Positions 1 through 12,447 are shown, numbered from the stretch's first letter. The stretch is DNA of 64,000 bases from Aquarana catesbeiana (GCF_042186555.1 NC_133328.1:57769431-57833430); one strand, 5' to 3'. Numbers and translations: made by a program. The notes: generated from the letters alone by a model not told the origin.

Positions 1-1695
1 CACCTGTAGAACTCCGTCTGGGCGATCACTCCACCATCGGACATCCGGCCATTCTTCCCCACGTCCACATACAAGAACTCGTAATTAGCCGACACCACCG
101 CCAACATCACTATACTATTAAACCCCTTGTAATTATAATAGTACGACCCCGAGTTGGGTGGTGGGACGATGTGGATATGTTTCCCATCAATTGCCCCTCC
201 GCAGTTAGGAAAGTCCCACCGCTGGGCAAAGTGGGAGGCCACAGTCTGCCATTCCTGTGGCGTGGAAGGAAACTGTTGAGGAAAAAACAATAAACATTAC
301 TATTTTTTCACAGAAACATGGCAAGCAGATTATACACAAACATTATGGGGCAACCTCCAGATAGCATTTACTAAGGGGAATTTAACAAGGCCAAAGTATA
401 AGGTACACCTATCATATTCCCCCTCCCCCCCTCTCAAGGGCCATTTCTAACATTATAGGGGGGGGGGGAACTCTTGGACAGGTAACCCTCTTCACTTCAT
501 TGAGAGATGAATGCCTAAATACAGGGTATTACTTGGAACAGCCCCTCCTTAGTTACACTATTAGCAGACCACTGGACAGGTAAGAAGTTTCTGAATACAA
601 ATATATAAATACACATTGTACACATTTGAGGACATTTGGACATTCTGCTATTACCTATCAAGATAATAATAGGATACAAAAACTTTAAACAGTTCCATTG
701 GAAAGTATACAGGCAGGCCCTTGCACTACATGCTTTGGGGAATTCATCCATAAATCTGACCAGTAAAGAGATGGGTATAGTGTGTATGGGTTTGGCAAAG
801 TCAGCAGATAGATGATTGAGGATAGAGAATTGGGATCAGCTGACTTAGCAGTTGGGGGGAGGGAGGGTTACCAAAAATTTGTGGACACCACAAAAAAAGC
901 CTCTGGCACTCTGCCTGAATTTAAAGCTAAAATAACATTAACAAACATTTTAGGGGGTGTTTGGGGTAAAGCACTACTATAGAGCTGATAAAATACATTG
1001 TTAAGTGACTACATGAGGTGAATATAGGGCAGGAGACACCATGCTGGAGAGGTTATTGAAGGGCAAATATGTATGAAGGACATAAAATAATAATTACATA
1101 AAAATCCAGCATGCATGAGAACAAAGGGGACATTCACAGCATATTACAATCATGGTCATTAGGGAATGAGGAAAGAAATACAATATATTAGCAAACATTC
1201 AATACAATAAAATGTGATATAAAAGGAAAAAAATCTTACCTTCATATACTCCTTCTGCAGGACCTGTATGATGGCAGAACAGGTCTCTGGGATGATGATA
1301 CCCAGAGCCTGGGGGGAGATGCCTGTCGAGAACTTCAAGTCCTGCAGACTTCTCCCTGTGGCCAAATACCGCAAGGTAGCGACCAACCTCTGCTCCGGAG
1401 TGATGGCTTGCCTCATGCAGGTATCCTGCCTGCTGATATAGGGGGTCAGCGAAGCCAACAAACGGTGAAATACGGGGTCCGTCATCCTGAGAAAGTTCCT
1501 GAAATCATCAGGATTATTCTCACGGATCTCACGGAGCAAAGGCATATGACAGAACTGGTCACGCTGAAGCAACCAATTCTTGGTCCATGAACTCCTCCCC
1601 ACCCTGTTCATGGACTGGACTTGTGTCAAGGTCAGGACCCCAACACCAAGCCCCCGCACAGCACGAACTCTACGAGGAGTACGCATACGAAACAT
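1..1695 (-). CDS. HARBI1-like Harbinger transposase, two exons, 3' end missing
   Basis: Exon 1 is 1695-1240 (152 codons from ATG) and exon 2 is 272 down to 1, beyond which the gene leaves the window. The intron has a GT donor (ATGAAG|GTAAGA) and an AG acceptor (CCTCAACAG|TTTCC), and the frame is kept across it. Exon 1 encodes the helical DNA-binding part (FRNFLRMTDPVFHRLL, ITPEQRLVATLRYLATG). Exon 2 begins FPSTPQEWQTVASHF and carries GAIDGKHIHI, with the first catalytic Asp of the DDE_4 nuclease, then DVGKNGRMSDGGV with the second. The catalytic Glu would lie beyond base 1. No stop or frameshift is visible in the part present. The product should cut and join element ends in the nucleus. Confidence 0.85.
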
Positions 1696-2165
1696 GGCTA
1701 GAAAACGGTTGGCTGCTCAGAACGAAGTAACAGAACGCACTGAAGAACAGCAAGGCCTGTGAAGAGCGACCTGAAAAACAGCAACGAGCAGGCAAGATCA
1801 CACAGAAAACTCCGATACGAACTGACTGCACGCACTGAAGAGCAGATACAAACCCACAAGCACAAACTGAACGGCAGAAAACGATCTGAAAGCCACGAGT
1901 CTGAAAAAGCGCGAATCGTCTCTCACCAAACTTTTACTAACACGAGATTAGCAAAAGGAGCCCAAAGGGTGCCGCGCTTGGTTCTGAACCGGCCTTTTCT
2001 AGTCTCGTCGTACGTGGTGTACGTCACCGCGTTCTTGGCGATCGGAAATTCCGACAACTTTGTGCGACCGTGTGTAGGCAAAACAAGTTTGAGCCAACAT
2101 CCGTCGGAAAAAATCCTAGGATTTTTTGTCGGAATGTCCGAACAAAGTCCCGTGTGTACGGGGCA
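1..2165 (-). mobile_element. PIF/Harbinger DNA transposon, left part outside window
   Basis: The right terminus reads GTGTGTACGGGGCA, ending at 2165 and followed by TTA, the 3-bp target typical of PIF/Harbinger. The element carries a two-exon transposase on the minus strand, with about 470 bp of non-coding subterminal sequence between the start codon and the terminus. That subterminal block (about 1990-2165) is clearly related to the right halves of the short elements at 7009-7426 and 58637-59022, so this is a plausible autonomous relative of those MITEs. The other terminus lies beyond base 1. The second Myb-like gene usual for Harbinger elements is not seen here and may also lie outside the window. 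Confidence 0.85.
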
Positions 2166-2289
2166 TTATAGTTATCCCCTACCTTGAGTCTATAGGTGTG
2201 TTAGCTGCTATTTTAGTGTTTTTTCTGATTTAGCGCAGCGCTGTACTTATCTCCCTATTGTTATTAAAAAACGTTAGCTGGATTATATA

Positions 2290-3309
2290 AGGAGCCATTT
2301 CCTGTCTCGCCTCCTTCGGTGATCAAATGTAAGGAGCAGTGGGTGGAAGAGGTCCCAGATTTGGGTGGAGAAGAGTGGGACGATACGTGGAGCATTCCCT
2401 TCACTCACTTAGTGTCCACTAGAGATCGATTAATTCAATTTAAATTCCTGCACAGGATATATTACACCCCAGCAAAGTTATCTAAAATTTACAAGGGTAC
2501 ATCGGCTGAATGTTGGCGCTGCTCACTCTCCCTGGCCAATTTTAGTCACGTCTTTTGGCATTGCCAGGTGGTCAAGGAGTTTTGGTCTGATGTTGGGCGC
2601 TGTATTACATTTATAGATGTGCCCTTGACAGTGGCAACATGCATACTTGGCTTGGTGGAGAGCTTAACCCAACGTACCTTACTTAGCCTGTTATTGTTTT
2701 TTTGCGCGTAAGACACTGATCCTATACTGGAAAAAAACTGTGATGCCCTCACTATCATAATGGAAAGGGCTTGAAAACAGAGTGATTCTGTTCTTTAGAG
2801 CAACATACCTGAGCAGAGGATTCCCAAATAAATTTGACAAAGTTTGGAAGATTTGGTTGGACAGTGATCTCTCTGTAGCCTAATGACTACATAGACTTCA
2901 CTGAGTTGGAAGGGGAGGTCTTCCTAAGCCTGGATATTGGAATATAGGGCTCTGTTGTTCCTGCATCCCCACTGGGATTATTCAGGGACTGACTGCTGTT
3001 ACAATGGCTGTATGTAGAGATGACTGCTGGACCCATTACTATGAGCACTATACATTTGCTATATTACTGTCTTTAATATGATGTTGGTATGTGTACCAGT
3101 ATTGTTTTGGGGACCTTGCATGCATCCAGGAGGGTGGATTTGCTCACAAGGTGGTGAACCTAGATTGGGGGGGGGGGGGGGTGTTATGTTATGTTGAATA
3201 TGATTCCTGGCCTGCGCGGCGTGTTGTTCTTTTATTTCTCTTTTTGTACTATGCAAAAACTTATAAAAAAACTAAATAAAAAAGAAATTTGCAAAAAAAA
3301 AAAAAAAAA
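2290..3309 (+). mobile_element. L1-like LINE, 5'-truncated 3' end with poly(A)
   Basis: A short coding end (see 2319-2711) is followed by about 600 bp of 3' untranslated sequence and a pure A-run at 3292-3309. A G-run lies near 3168-3180 in the untranslated part. 5' truncation with a poly(A) tail is the normal outcome of L1-type retrotransposition. I could not identify a target-site duplication, so the left border is approximate. Confidence 0.7.
2319..2711 (+). pseudogene. C-terminal fragment of L1-like reverse transcriptase (ORF2)
   Basis: The open frame contains the L1-type signature FKFLHRIYYTPAKL followed by the zinc-knuckle-like pattern CWRC-x8-H-x4-C (CWRCSLSLANFSHVFWHC). The same pattern occurs in the longer copy at 51507-53045 (CTRC-x8-H-x4-C), placing both in one broad L1-like lineage. 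Endonuclease and reverse-transcriptase domains are missing because of 5' truncation. It is a dead fragment. Confidence 0.75.
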
Positions 3310-3414
3310 GCATCACTTTCTTCACAAGATAACCAGTATGTAAGCAGTGATTTACCTTACTCTCATCGCTCTTCCAGCTTGTGTGGGGGGGGGGTCACCA
3401 GGTATGACCTAAAC

Positions 3415-4171
3415 CAAGGGTGCTCAACCTTTTGAAGAGAAAGGGCCACTTAAGTGATTTGGTAACCGGTTGCAGGCCACAATTACCGATGGGGTTTTTC
3501 CACCCCCCCAAACCTCAAATATAAATGAGCCCCTACTGTCCTGAGCCCCCTATAAGGCTGCTTTCACACTGATGCGCTGCTGTTTACCCATGCCTTCTTT
3601 TACATCTTGCAGGTATGGTGCACTTTCTGAAAGCATTCCAAATGCCTTGGTGCGCTTTCAGGAAGGGCACCAAAACCGCAGAATATAAAAGAAGTCTAGG
3701 GCTCTTAGCTAACCTGCAGAAAAGCTGCAGGTGCACTGCGCATGTGAAAGCAGCCTAATAGTTAATTATTATTATTGGGTGCTAATATGCCCATTGCAAA
3801 AGTGCAGTGTATGTGATGTTTAATACACTGACCTTTTCCTCTTCAAGCTTCTGTTGGCATCGCTCTCCAGGCTGCTAGAAAGGTCCCAGGCAAAGTGCAC
3901 TTGGTATCATTCCGCCTGGGACAGGAGCCAGTGCTACACTACAAAGGGAGCATCTGCTTATGCGGTTCCTGCTCCCTCTGCAGCCGCCTTTTTCCTCTGC
4001 TGTCGGTGTCAGCTCCATGCACTCTGATGCTCTGGGATGGCGGGTTGGCAGTTGGTGAATCACGATCTGGGCTTGCTTACCCGCCATCCAAGAGCATGGG
4101 CATGCGCTTCCCCGATTTGAGGTTGCGGGCCACATCAAGGGGCTCCGCGGGCCACAGGTTGTGCAATCCTG
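3415..4171. mobile_element. Non-autonomous hAT element with perfect 8-bp target duplication
   Basis: Terminal inverted repeats are CAAGGGTGCTCAACC on the left and GGTTGTGCAATCCTG on the right. They are flanked by an identical 8-bp duplication ACCTAAAC at 3407-3414 and 4172-4179, the hallmark of hAT insertion. The interior has no credible transposase frame. A separate TAA-flanked MITE (3556-3755) sits inside it. The GC-rich right half (3860-4140) gives several long open frames on both strands that look like chance. Confidence 0.85.
3556..3755. mobile_element. MITE with GGCTGCTTTCACAC ends, TAA duplication
   Basis: The left end GGCTGCTTTCACAC and right end ATGTGAAAGCAGCC are inverted copies, flanked by TAA on both sides (3553-3555 and 3756-3758). 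The ends resemble those of the TTAA-flanked element at 55827-56178 (GAGCCCTTTCACACTG). It lies within the hAT element 3415-4171 and is therefore younger. Confidence 0.75.
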
Positions 4172-4179
4172 ACCTAAAC

Positions 4180-7005
4180 CCTGTAGTTTGGGCCGGCTTA
4201 ACAAAGCTACTTTCAGCAAACTTTGCATTTTTACTGATCTCTTTATTGGATTGGCACAATCTTTTAAACCTGCCTTTAGAAGACACGCAGCCAGTGTTGG
4301 AGCTATGTGACTTGTGCCCCCTTATGCTTTCTGACTGTATGACCCCCTAGAGAGGAAATTTCAGGCAAGTAAAATAAATCAAATGCTATACAGAAAATGT
4401 TGTAAATGTCTTTGAAAGTCTACCAGTATCTTCTAACTTGAGTGTTATATAATTTATCACATAATCTGGAACATGCAAGCTCCATCTTAAGTTCTAATGT
4501 GTATTGGTGCAGTTGGGCAGAAGAGCAGTACCAGAATTTGGGAACACAAGGCCCTCCATTTTCTCAGGTTCCTCTTTTAACTAGCAGGGCACTCAAGTAC
4601 AGAGGATAAAGTTAAGTAGATACACACAACATATATGCCGATTCCCATGAGTAAGAATAAATGCAAAATTCACATCTCATCTCACTTGAGTGAAGTGTAG
4701 GTTTAAAGGTCAAATCCACCCAAACTTATATTTCAGTTGTGGCTTTATGCTGAAGCCACTGGCTTCTTATATCTCTAGGAAGATCTCCTTCCTGGGGACT
4801 CTACAGTTCTGCTCCACATGAAACCTCCAATCAAAGAAGTGAGGCCAATTCAAAATTAGTGCTCCGATCTCCCCATCAGAGCACCCAATAAATATAAGAC
4901 TGGTAACCCGTCAGCATCTACATTTACCAAAATATTGATTTGGCATAGACTCATCTTTTAAAGAAAGCCTATTTAAACCTATTATGCTGCCCCCAGGAGG
5001 GGATAGCATGTAAATACAGGCGTCCCTTTTACTTTTAGGTAGCTACTGAAAGACTCTCAAAACCTGCAAATATCAACTCCTGCAGAGGATATCTGTCTTG
5101 CCTCCACCATCAGCCCAACGCTGCTTCCTTAGAAGAACCAATAATGAGGCATACGAGGAAACAGGCCAGTGCTCATCTTTTCTGCACAATATCTGCCTAA
5201 TAAAACACTTCATGTTTCTGAGGTAATTGCACTCAAAAAAGTACCCATTAAACTTTTTTTCCAACTTATAAAAATATGTGGCAATATTTTTAAGGCCACA
5301 TGTGCAGTCAAAGCAATAAATGGATTGAGATCGAACTTTCTTTGTAAAGAATACCCAATTAGGTACCAGGAAGATAAAAAAGACAATTTTTGCTTGTATG
5401 ATGGAAATCAGCAGAGCTTTTCCAAATGTACTAAGCTCTGGGGAAAATGAGTGAAACTGCACTTGCAAAGTGCATAGTCTATTTGCCTTTAGTAAATCAA
5501 CCCCAAAGTCTCACAAGGTAGATGAATTGGGAAAGCCTGTTCTCAACATATTTAATGCCTTAAATGTGCTAGTGTCTGTACTCCCATGGATTATAGTGGA
5601 AGCACAACATAGTGGTACCTTGACATGGCACGTGAATTTTACATAATGATTATTTGAAAATGTATGCAACCAAGACCTGTATTTGTTAGAAATTAAAAAT
5701 AGGTGTAATAGGTCCCCTGGGTTTTAGGAATTAATGTGGGGGATTCCTGTATTATGTGCTGGGCACTTCCCTAGCAAGTAATAACTTGCCATTTTTGCTT
5801 TCTACACAGCAACAGTGGATATGAAGGGAAATCTCCCCAACGGGATACAGAGAGCAAAAAAGAAACAGACAGGTGTTTTAACCCTTCTCTGCTCTATCCA
5901 TGACTAAAAAAATGTAGCCATGCATATACCTTAAGGCTAAATGACAAACTGACGATTTAGGAAAAAGACTGTACAAAATTGACATGCATGAGATAGTGAC
6001 CATCCATGGAGGTTTCAAGCCCTCGATTGTGGCCATCTTACTGCTTGTATTACATGTATTACATTATGCATTTCCAAGCAGTGATAACTGCCCTCTATTT
6101 GTTCAGTCTTATCAGTCACACAGATACAATCAATGCACACTTACTGTACATTAATACTCATCACTCAAGCATCGACAAATGTTTCTTGTTGACCAAAGTA
6201 AACACCCCACACCTGTTTTGTGTGAAAGCCAAAATCTCAGGAAAAGAGAACCCAATGATAAAACAATAAAAGGAAAATAAATAATAATGAGAGTGGGAGT
6301 TCACAATAGCAGCACTTACAGCCTATGAAAATGAAATATAAGGCACTTGGGTTTTATTGAAATACGGCTGCCCACACTTGTCCTAATTCCCAGCCACTGT
6401 GAAGTAGTTGGGTCTCAGCACTGCTAGCTGGTATTACCATATTCATTAGGCTGGTAGTCTGTGGAAAGCAGGAGGTGTCAATGAATGTTTCATTCTTTTA
6501 AAGGGTGTTTGATCCTGTCCCCAATTTAGACACAATAAATTGTATTGACAAGCTGGTTGAAAGTAGGCAATGACTGAGGTTTCAAAGCCAGTGTGGCATG
6601 CCTGGAGACGAGAATAGAAGAATAATGACATCAAGGGTACACAACCCAAATGATTTACAAACACAACAAACCCAAAACAAGAGGATTAAGAGGAATCAAT
6701 TAGCAGGAGATTAAGGGGCAAAGAAGCACCTGTGTGTGTGAGAGAACAGCTATTGCTTCTCCTGGCTTTCCATGATATTAGAATACCACAACCCTTGTTT
6801 AAAAGGAAACTCTAAGTTATGCCACACCATTTTTAATCAATATATATGGAACTTCCAAGCTTCCACTCACCTACTTGAGGATGCAAAAGTGCATTACCAG
6901 CTCCCAAACCATCACTTATTTCTGTTTGGTCAGCCGTACTGTCTATTAGGCATCTTCCATGGCCAATTCTGGCTTAAATATGAAACAGGATGATCATCAA
7001 GTCTG
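4180..7005. other. Unassigned non-coding sequence
   Basis: No convincing gene was recognised on either strand. Apart from a short MITE-like piece (5424-5504), the stretch looks like intronic or intergenic DNA. Open frames in it are short, lack family motifs and overlap each other on both strands. Confidence 0.5.
5424..5504 (-). repeat. MITE fragment of the 'GGGGTTGATTTACTAAA' type
   Basis: Read on the minus strand it begins GGGGTTGATTTACTAAAGGC and ends near a TTAGTAC, an inverted counterpart of the TTTACTAA motif. The end resembles the GAGATTTACTAAAAC ends of the elements at 14133-14310 and 59957-60136. The body is much shorter. Confidence 0.45.
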
Positions 7006-7008
7006 TAA

Positions 7009-7426
7009 TGCCGCGTACACATGATCAGAAATTCCGCCAGCAAAAGACGGATGTGAGCTTTTGGTCAGAAATTCCGACCGTGTGCATGCTCCATCGGACT
7101 TTTGCTGGCAGAATTCCAGCCAGCAAAAGACTGAGAGCAGTTTCTCTATTTTTCGGTCAGAAAAAGTTCCTATCTGAAAATGCGTTCATTTGTATGCAAT
7201 TCTGACGCGCAAAAAATCATGCATGCTCGGAAACAATTCGACGCATGCTCACAAGCACTTATTTTTCTCGGCTCGTCATAGTGTTGTACGTCAACGCGTT
7301 CTTGACAGTCGAAAGTTGAGAGAACTTTTGTGTGACCGTGTGTATGCAAGGCAAGCTTGAGCGGAATTCCATCGGAAAAACCATCCAAGTTTTTCTGATG
7401 GAATTTCTGATTGTGTGTATGGGGCA
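7009..7426. mobile_element. Harbinger-type MITE (family related to the 1-2165 element)
   Basis: The left end TGCCGCGTACACATGATC and right end GATTGTGTGTATGGGGCA are imperfect inverted repeats. Flanks are TAA (7006-7008) and CTA (7427-7429), a degraded 3-bp duplication. The right half, including the block around GTACGTCAACGCGTTCTTG and the stretch near GACCGTGTGTATGCAAGGC, aligns by eye with 1990-2165 of the coding Harbinger element and with 58637-59022. It has no coding capacity. Confidence 0.8.
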
Positions 7427-7429
7427 CTA

Positions 7430-9760
7430 GTCATCTCAAGCATTATCTTTCTTTATGGTGTATGAATTTCACTCTATTTTTTTTTCCATTCAAGGCTTTT
7501 TAGTTATTCACACTTCTAACAAAGCTATGGTCAGTCTGTAGTATATTTGAAATGACACTCTGAAGTGTTACAGAAAACTTCCATGAACATGCTCACAGTT
7601 TGACCTTGCTAACAGTCTACAATATCTAGCTATGCGAACATCCTTCAAAGTGGCTCTTTTCAACACTTGCCATTATTGGTTCAGAAACTGGTTGCCTCCA
7701 AGCCAAAACTCCCACTGACCCTCAACAAATCTCATTCTTATAATTTCTCCCTTCTAAAAACTTTGATTTTGAATCAAAACTTTGTAAATCCTTCTATCCT
7801 GATCCAGTTCTGGCAAGCAAGGGCATATCATTTAAAATGAACCACATCTTTGATTCTGAATTCTCTTAAAGCAAACACCTATAAAGGATTATTTCAGTAG
7901 ATTCACATTACACATACTTTTCAGATGTACTGTACATGTAAAACAAACCACCATGATATAAATACTCTTTATAATGAGTGCTTCTAAATACAGTTTGTAT
8001 TACATACAATAAGTACATGGAAGCAGCCATATTAGCTCATTAAGTACTGAGACTCTATTACTGTTTTGTAGTACTACATGACGGTGGTATCCGCACAAAA
8101 AATGTTTGTTAGTGAAAGTAATAACTCCATGCTAAGGGGCATGTCAGGCTGGCACCAAAATCAAACTTCCACTTTTCTTGATATAAGTTGCTATCTTGAA
8201 GATCCTTGAGTGCTAGTGAGAACATTATGAAACGTAGAACTTATAGTAGATTAAACAGCCTAAACAATCACCAATTTTTTCCCATAAAACACTTCTTCAC
8301 CAATGTTTTATCCATTGTTGTCAATCTCCTACAGCCTCTTTTACATACAATCACTTAACATTGCATCTTGACCAGTGCTGGTGAACTTTCTTTATATGGG
8401 GGGCCTCAAATGTGGCTTTTCTGACATTACAAAAGGGCTGCAAATAATATTCAGTAAATTTAGTGCTACAGAAAGCTGTCAAAGTCTGTAGACGTTCAAA
8501 AAAAGATGGTCTAAGACTACAAACATGCTATAGGAGTTGTTGGAGACTGAGGATATGGTTTAGAAGATATAGACTGGAGACACATCATATAAGACGGCTA
8601 TAGATCACTGTTTATACAAGGGAATAGGGAAAAACAGTGTAATGTCTGCAGGGGCGCCAAGAGTTGCACAAAAAATGGCCAAATGTACATATGTTGGCCA
8701 GCAGGGCTATAGGCCATCTGTAAGATAGTGACAATGATGGACCATGCCTGCACAATATGTGTTGGAATGGCTGTTTGTAATTTCCACCAAGGAAGTATGT
8801 GACAAGATGGTAGAAACACAATTGGAAGATGGTTGTCACCCCATTACAGAAGTGCCTAGACATGGACCTTTGTGGCAGATTCACCAGGTATTCTTATAAT
8901 GAAAGCTGCATATTTAAAATGACTGAAAGCAACTTTTGAAATTAAAACGAACATGTTACTTTAAGCCAATTTGCTTTCAGGATTTTGAGATAACTCCCAA
9001 ACATTATGCGCAGTATAAATCTGAGTGCAAATTTTATACCTGCAATTAGAATTTTTGCATTTAAGGCCAAAATTTTGTTTGCCGAAATCTGTTTCACCAA
9101 GATTCCCAAATCAACTGCATTAACTCTCCCCCTACATACCCATTCTTGAGCCTGTATTTTTGCAACCAAACACCTAAAGCATTATTTTAGGAATCATGAA
9201 ATCATCCCACATGTTCCATCCCTCGTCACAGTTCAGGCAGCACAAGCTCATCGAATATCACCACCGACGTGTGAAGTGTGTTAAGGCTTCAGTAGGTGTT
9301 ACAAAGATGTAAACTGCTACTAAGGATGTCAAAATGCCTCACAGTATTGCCACTGTCAAGCTGTCATTACAATAAAATAAACATATAACAAAAGTCTTAA
9401 CAAAATTAGCAAAAAAACATACATTAGCACTATCAATCTGGTTATTTATTCAGCCCCAAGGACACCTTGCTTTCTCAGCACCCTATCAGCAATCAGGGAA
9501 TGCATTGTGAAACTGGGTGTTTGTTGTACCAAGTGAAAATATGCTTGTTTGACTGGAGGAGGTCTACGTATATTGCAAAAACAGTTGCTTTACACCCTGA
9601 TGTATTAGCTCAGCAAATGATCAACATATGGAAACAATTAAAAATGAAGCAAGAATAGCAAAAAAAAAAGTCTTATAGAAAAGAACACTCGTTTCAAGAA
9701 ATACTCAAGAAAACTGACAGAGTTGCTTGTTAGTCCACCTCCCAACTCCATTATACTCAC
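7430..9760. other. Unassigned non-coding sequence
   Basis: No gene or strong repeat structure was recognised. A segment from about 8371 (CAGTGCTGGTGAACTTTC) resembles the start of some hAT-derived repeats, but I could not find a matching second end. The rest looks like ordinary AT-rich intron sequence. Confidence 0.4.
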
Positions 9761-9817
9761 CTTTGCCATGCTGCCTTGCAAATCCTTGAGCTTTGATAAA
9801 ATACCCAGATTTTCTAG
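9761..9817 (-). CDS. Candidate host exon, coiled-coil-like, 57 nt
   Basis: On the minus strand a pyrimidine-rich acceptor (GCTCCCTTATAG) is followed by 19 open codons, LENLGILSKLKDLQGSMAK, and a consensus donor AAG|GTGAGTATAA. The length is divisible by three and the peptide has a heptad-like spacing of Leu/Ile with Lys. Three similar blocks occur on the same strand at 39653-39718, 50961-51026 and 61409-61467, so this may be a downstream exon of the same gene. I do not recognise the protein. A chance match of splice signals is possible for a segment this short. Confidence 0.45.
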
Positions 9818-10248
9818 CTATAAGGGAGCAGGTAACCAAACCCAATGTTTAGATAATGGCCAGGTATGAACACTGTCACATTACAAAAGGGGGGCCATCA
9901 TCAACCTTGTGTAAGCTCTGACTATCAAACACAGTGCTTACACAGTGTTTGCTCCTTAATTCCAAAGGAGCAATGGTCCGGTTGGAGAACATGGTAAAGT
10001 TCACAATAAGTGGGTTGGTTGGTGGCCTAGCAAAAGTCTCTATGTCATGGGTAACGAAAGAATAAAATGTCTGCAAAAGGGCTGAAGGACATCAGCATCA
10101 CTGGGGAGCAAAACAGATAAAAAAAAAAAGAAGAGGTGGAAACACTGATTCCCAAAAGGAAAATAAAATGGAAAAATGAAAACAGATTATGATGTACAGT
10201 GCTTTATCAAACAAAATGCTATCCAGTTAGGGGTCACTTATACTTTAA

Positions 10249-10710
10249 AGTGGTTCTAATTCACTTTTCACCCAAATGCTTTCTCTAGAAAACCTTCTGT
10301 GTCCAGGATTCCCCCTAGCCCCCACCTTATACTTACCTGAGCCCGATCTTGATCCAGCTCTGTGTCGGAAAGCAGTGGCTCTCTTTGCTTTCTCCCTCCT
10401 CACAGGGCAGATCGATAGCAGTGAAAGCCATTCATTCCTGCTGCTGTCAATCAAATGCTGTGATAAGGGAGCAGGGGGCAGGGCAGAGCCCCCCCGTCTG
10501 TGTCTATAGAAGCAGGCAGTGGGGATTCACCCGCACAAGTCCCCCCTTAGGGAACAGCTTTTTATGGTGGGAACTCACCAAAGAGGAGGAGCAAGGAGCG
10601 CCAGCGGGGGACCTAAGAGGAAGATCATTGCCGCTCTGTGCAAACCTATTACACAATGCAGGCAAGTGCAACATGTTTATTATTTAAAAATTAAAAGGTT
10701 TAGAATCACT
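10249..10710. mobile_element. TTAA-type MITE, AGTGGTTCTAA ends
   Basis: The left border is TTAA|AGTGGTTCTAA and the right border TTTAGAATCACT|GTAA, where the expected TTAA has one change. It shares ends and internal motifs (a TTATACTTACCTG-like block and a CTGCTGTCAATCAAA block) with the elements at 25925-26370 and 39843-40295. The TTAA target fits piggyBac-type mobilisation. Open frames over its GC-rich centre on both strands show no protein motif. Confidence 0.6.
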
Positions 10711-11119
10711 GTAAAGCAGAGTTTTAAAAAATTGCCTTGCCACCCCCCCACTCATGTTTTAAAAATACCCCCCTATACACACCTAAAACAAAGGCTTCTA
10801 CTGGTCAGACACATGGCATTCCAGGGTCCTCTATCTTATTCCAGCAGTGGCACTGACACCGTGGTATCAGCATTGCACTGCAGTATAATACCTTGAGCCG
10901 AGACCAACCTGTGGCATGTGCCCAGAATGCAGGTCTGTAACACCATGGGCATACAAGATTTGGGTGACCCCAAGCGCCATTCAACCCAAAAGAGGACTGG
11001 TGTTGGAAGTCTGGAATGGTGAATCTGCAGGCATAGTCCTGGAGAGGAGGCGATTAAAAAAGAAAGGGCAAATGTAGTGATGAAACTCCATTTGAATTAT
11101 GGAATATGGCCAGGATATA

Positions 11120-12447
11120 TACACTATATTATTAAAAGTATTGGGACGCCTGCCTTTACATGCACATGAACTTTTTTTCCCAGACTGGCATCCCAGTCCG
11201 TAGGGTTCAATATTGGGTTGGCCCACCCTTTGCAGCTATAACAGCTTCAACTCTTCTGGAAAGGCTGTCCACAAGGTTTAGGATTGTGTCTATTGCCATG
11301 AACACACGACCGGACTTTCCTTCAGAGTAGACTCCGACGGTCTTTCCAACAGAGTCCAATTGAAACGGACTTGCCTACACATGATCACACCAAAGTCCGT
11401 TTGTTTAGAACGCGATGAGGTACGACGGGACTAGAAAAAGGAATTTCAATAGCCAGTAACCAATAGCTGCCCTTGCGTCGTTTTTGGTCCGTCGGACCAG
11501 CATACAGACAAACGGTTTTCACGATAGGAATTGAGCCCATCGGAAAGATTTGAAACATGTTCTATTTCTAGGTCCGTCAGAATTTTAGAAAGAAAAAGTC
11601 TGATGAAGCCCACACACGATTGGAATGTCTGACGGAATGATTCCATCGGACCTTTTCTGCCGGAAAGTCAGGTCGTGTGTACACGGCATTAGCGAATGTT
11701 TGACCATTCTTCCAGAAGTGCTTTTGTGAGGTCAGGCACTGATGTTGGACAAGAAGGCCTGGCTCGCAGTTTCCACTCTAATTCATCCCAAAGGTGTTCT
11801 ATAGGGTTGAGATCAGGACTCTGTGCAGGCCAGTCAAGTTCTTCTACCCTAAACTCTCTCATTCATGTCTTTATGGACCTTGCTTTGTGCACTGGTGCGC
11901 AGTCATGTTGGAACAGGAAGGGGCCATCCCCAAACTGTTCCCACAAAGTTGGGAGCATGAAATTGTCCAAAATGTCTTGTTATGCTGACGCTTTAAGAGT
12001 TCCCTTCACTGGAACTAAGGGGCCAAGCCCAACCCCCGAAAAACAACCCCACACCATAATCCCCCCTAGACCAAATGATTTGAACCAGTGCACAAAGCAA
12101 GGTCCATAAAGACATGGATGAGCGAGTTTGGAGTGGAGGAACTTGACTGGTCTGCACAGAGTTCTAACCTCAACCCGATAGACCACCTTTGGGATGAATT
12201 ACAGTGGAGACTGCAAGCCAAATCTTCTTGTCCAACATCAGTGCCCTGACCTCACAAATGTGCTTCTGGAAGAATGGCCAAAATTTCCCATAGACACTCC
12301 TAAACCTTGTGGACAGCCTTCCCAGAAGAGTTGAAGCTGTTATAGCTGCAAAGGGTGGATTGAACCCTACGGATTAAGACTGGGATGCCATTAAACTTCA
12401 TGTGCGTGTAAAGGCAGGCATCCCTATACTTTTGACAATATGGTGTA
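11120..12447. mobile_element. Foldback Tc1-derived element with very long inverted arms
   Basis: The ends are TACACTATATTATTAAAAG and, inverted on the right, TACACCATATTGTCAAAAG. The left arm (11120-11293 plus 11689-11900) is an inverted copy of the right arm (about 12066-12447), so the whole unit can fold into a hairpin. Both arms carry the decayed C-terminal end of a Tc1-type transposase: on the minus strand of the left arm and the plus strand of the right arm one reads LNPI(D/E)HLWDEL-like sequence. The loop (11900-12065) also reads as transposase remnants. The left arm is broken by the MITE at 11294-11688. Confidence 0.8.
11294..11688. mobile_element. Harbinger-like MITE nested in Tc1 foldback arm
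   Basis: The left end TGCCATGAACACACGACC and right end GGTCGTGTGTACACGGCA are inverted repeats, flanked by TAT/TTA. Comparing with the intact opposite arm of the host element shows that this piece interrupts the arm after GTGTCTAT. Its interior (CAATAGCCAGTAACCAATAG) matches the element at 15445-15812, which makes them one family. Confidence 0.8.

Noticed and set aside
3843..3890. Exon-like block on the minus strand (acceptor CTTTCTAGCAG, peptide ERCQQKLEEEK, donor AAG|GTCAGT)
   Set aside because: It lies inside the hAT element bounded by a perfect 8-bp duplication, so it is most likely a chance match in element sequence. Exon capture by the element cannot be excluded without other copies.
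3875..4350. Long overlapping open frames on both strands in GC-rich sequence
   Set aside because: They run across the border of the hAT element, show no family motif and occur on both strands, as expected from GC-rich non-coding DNA.
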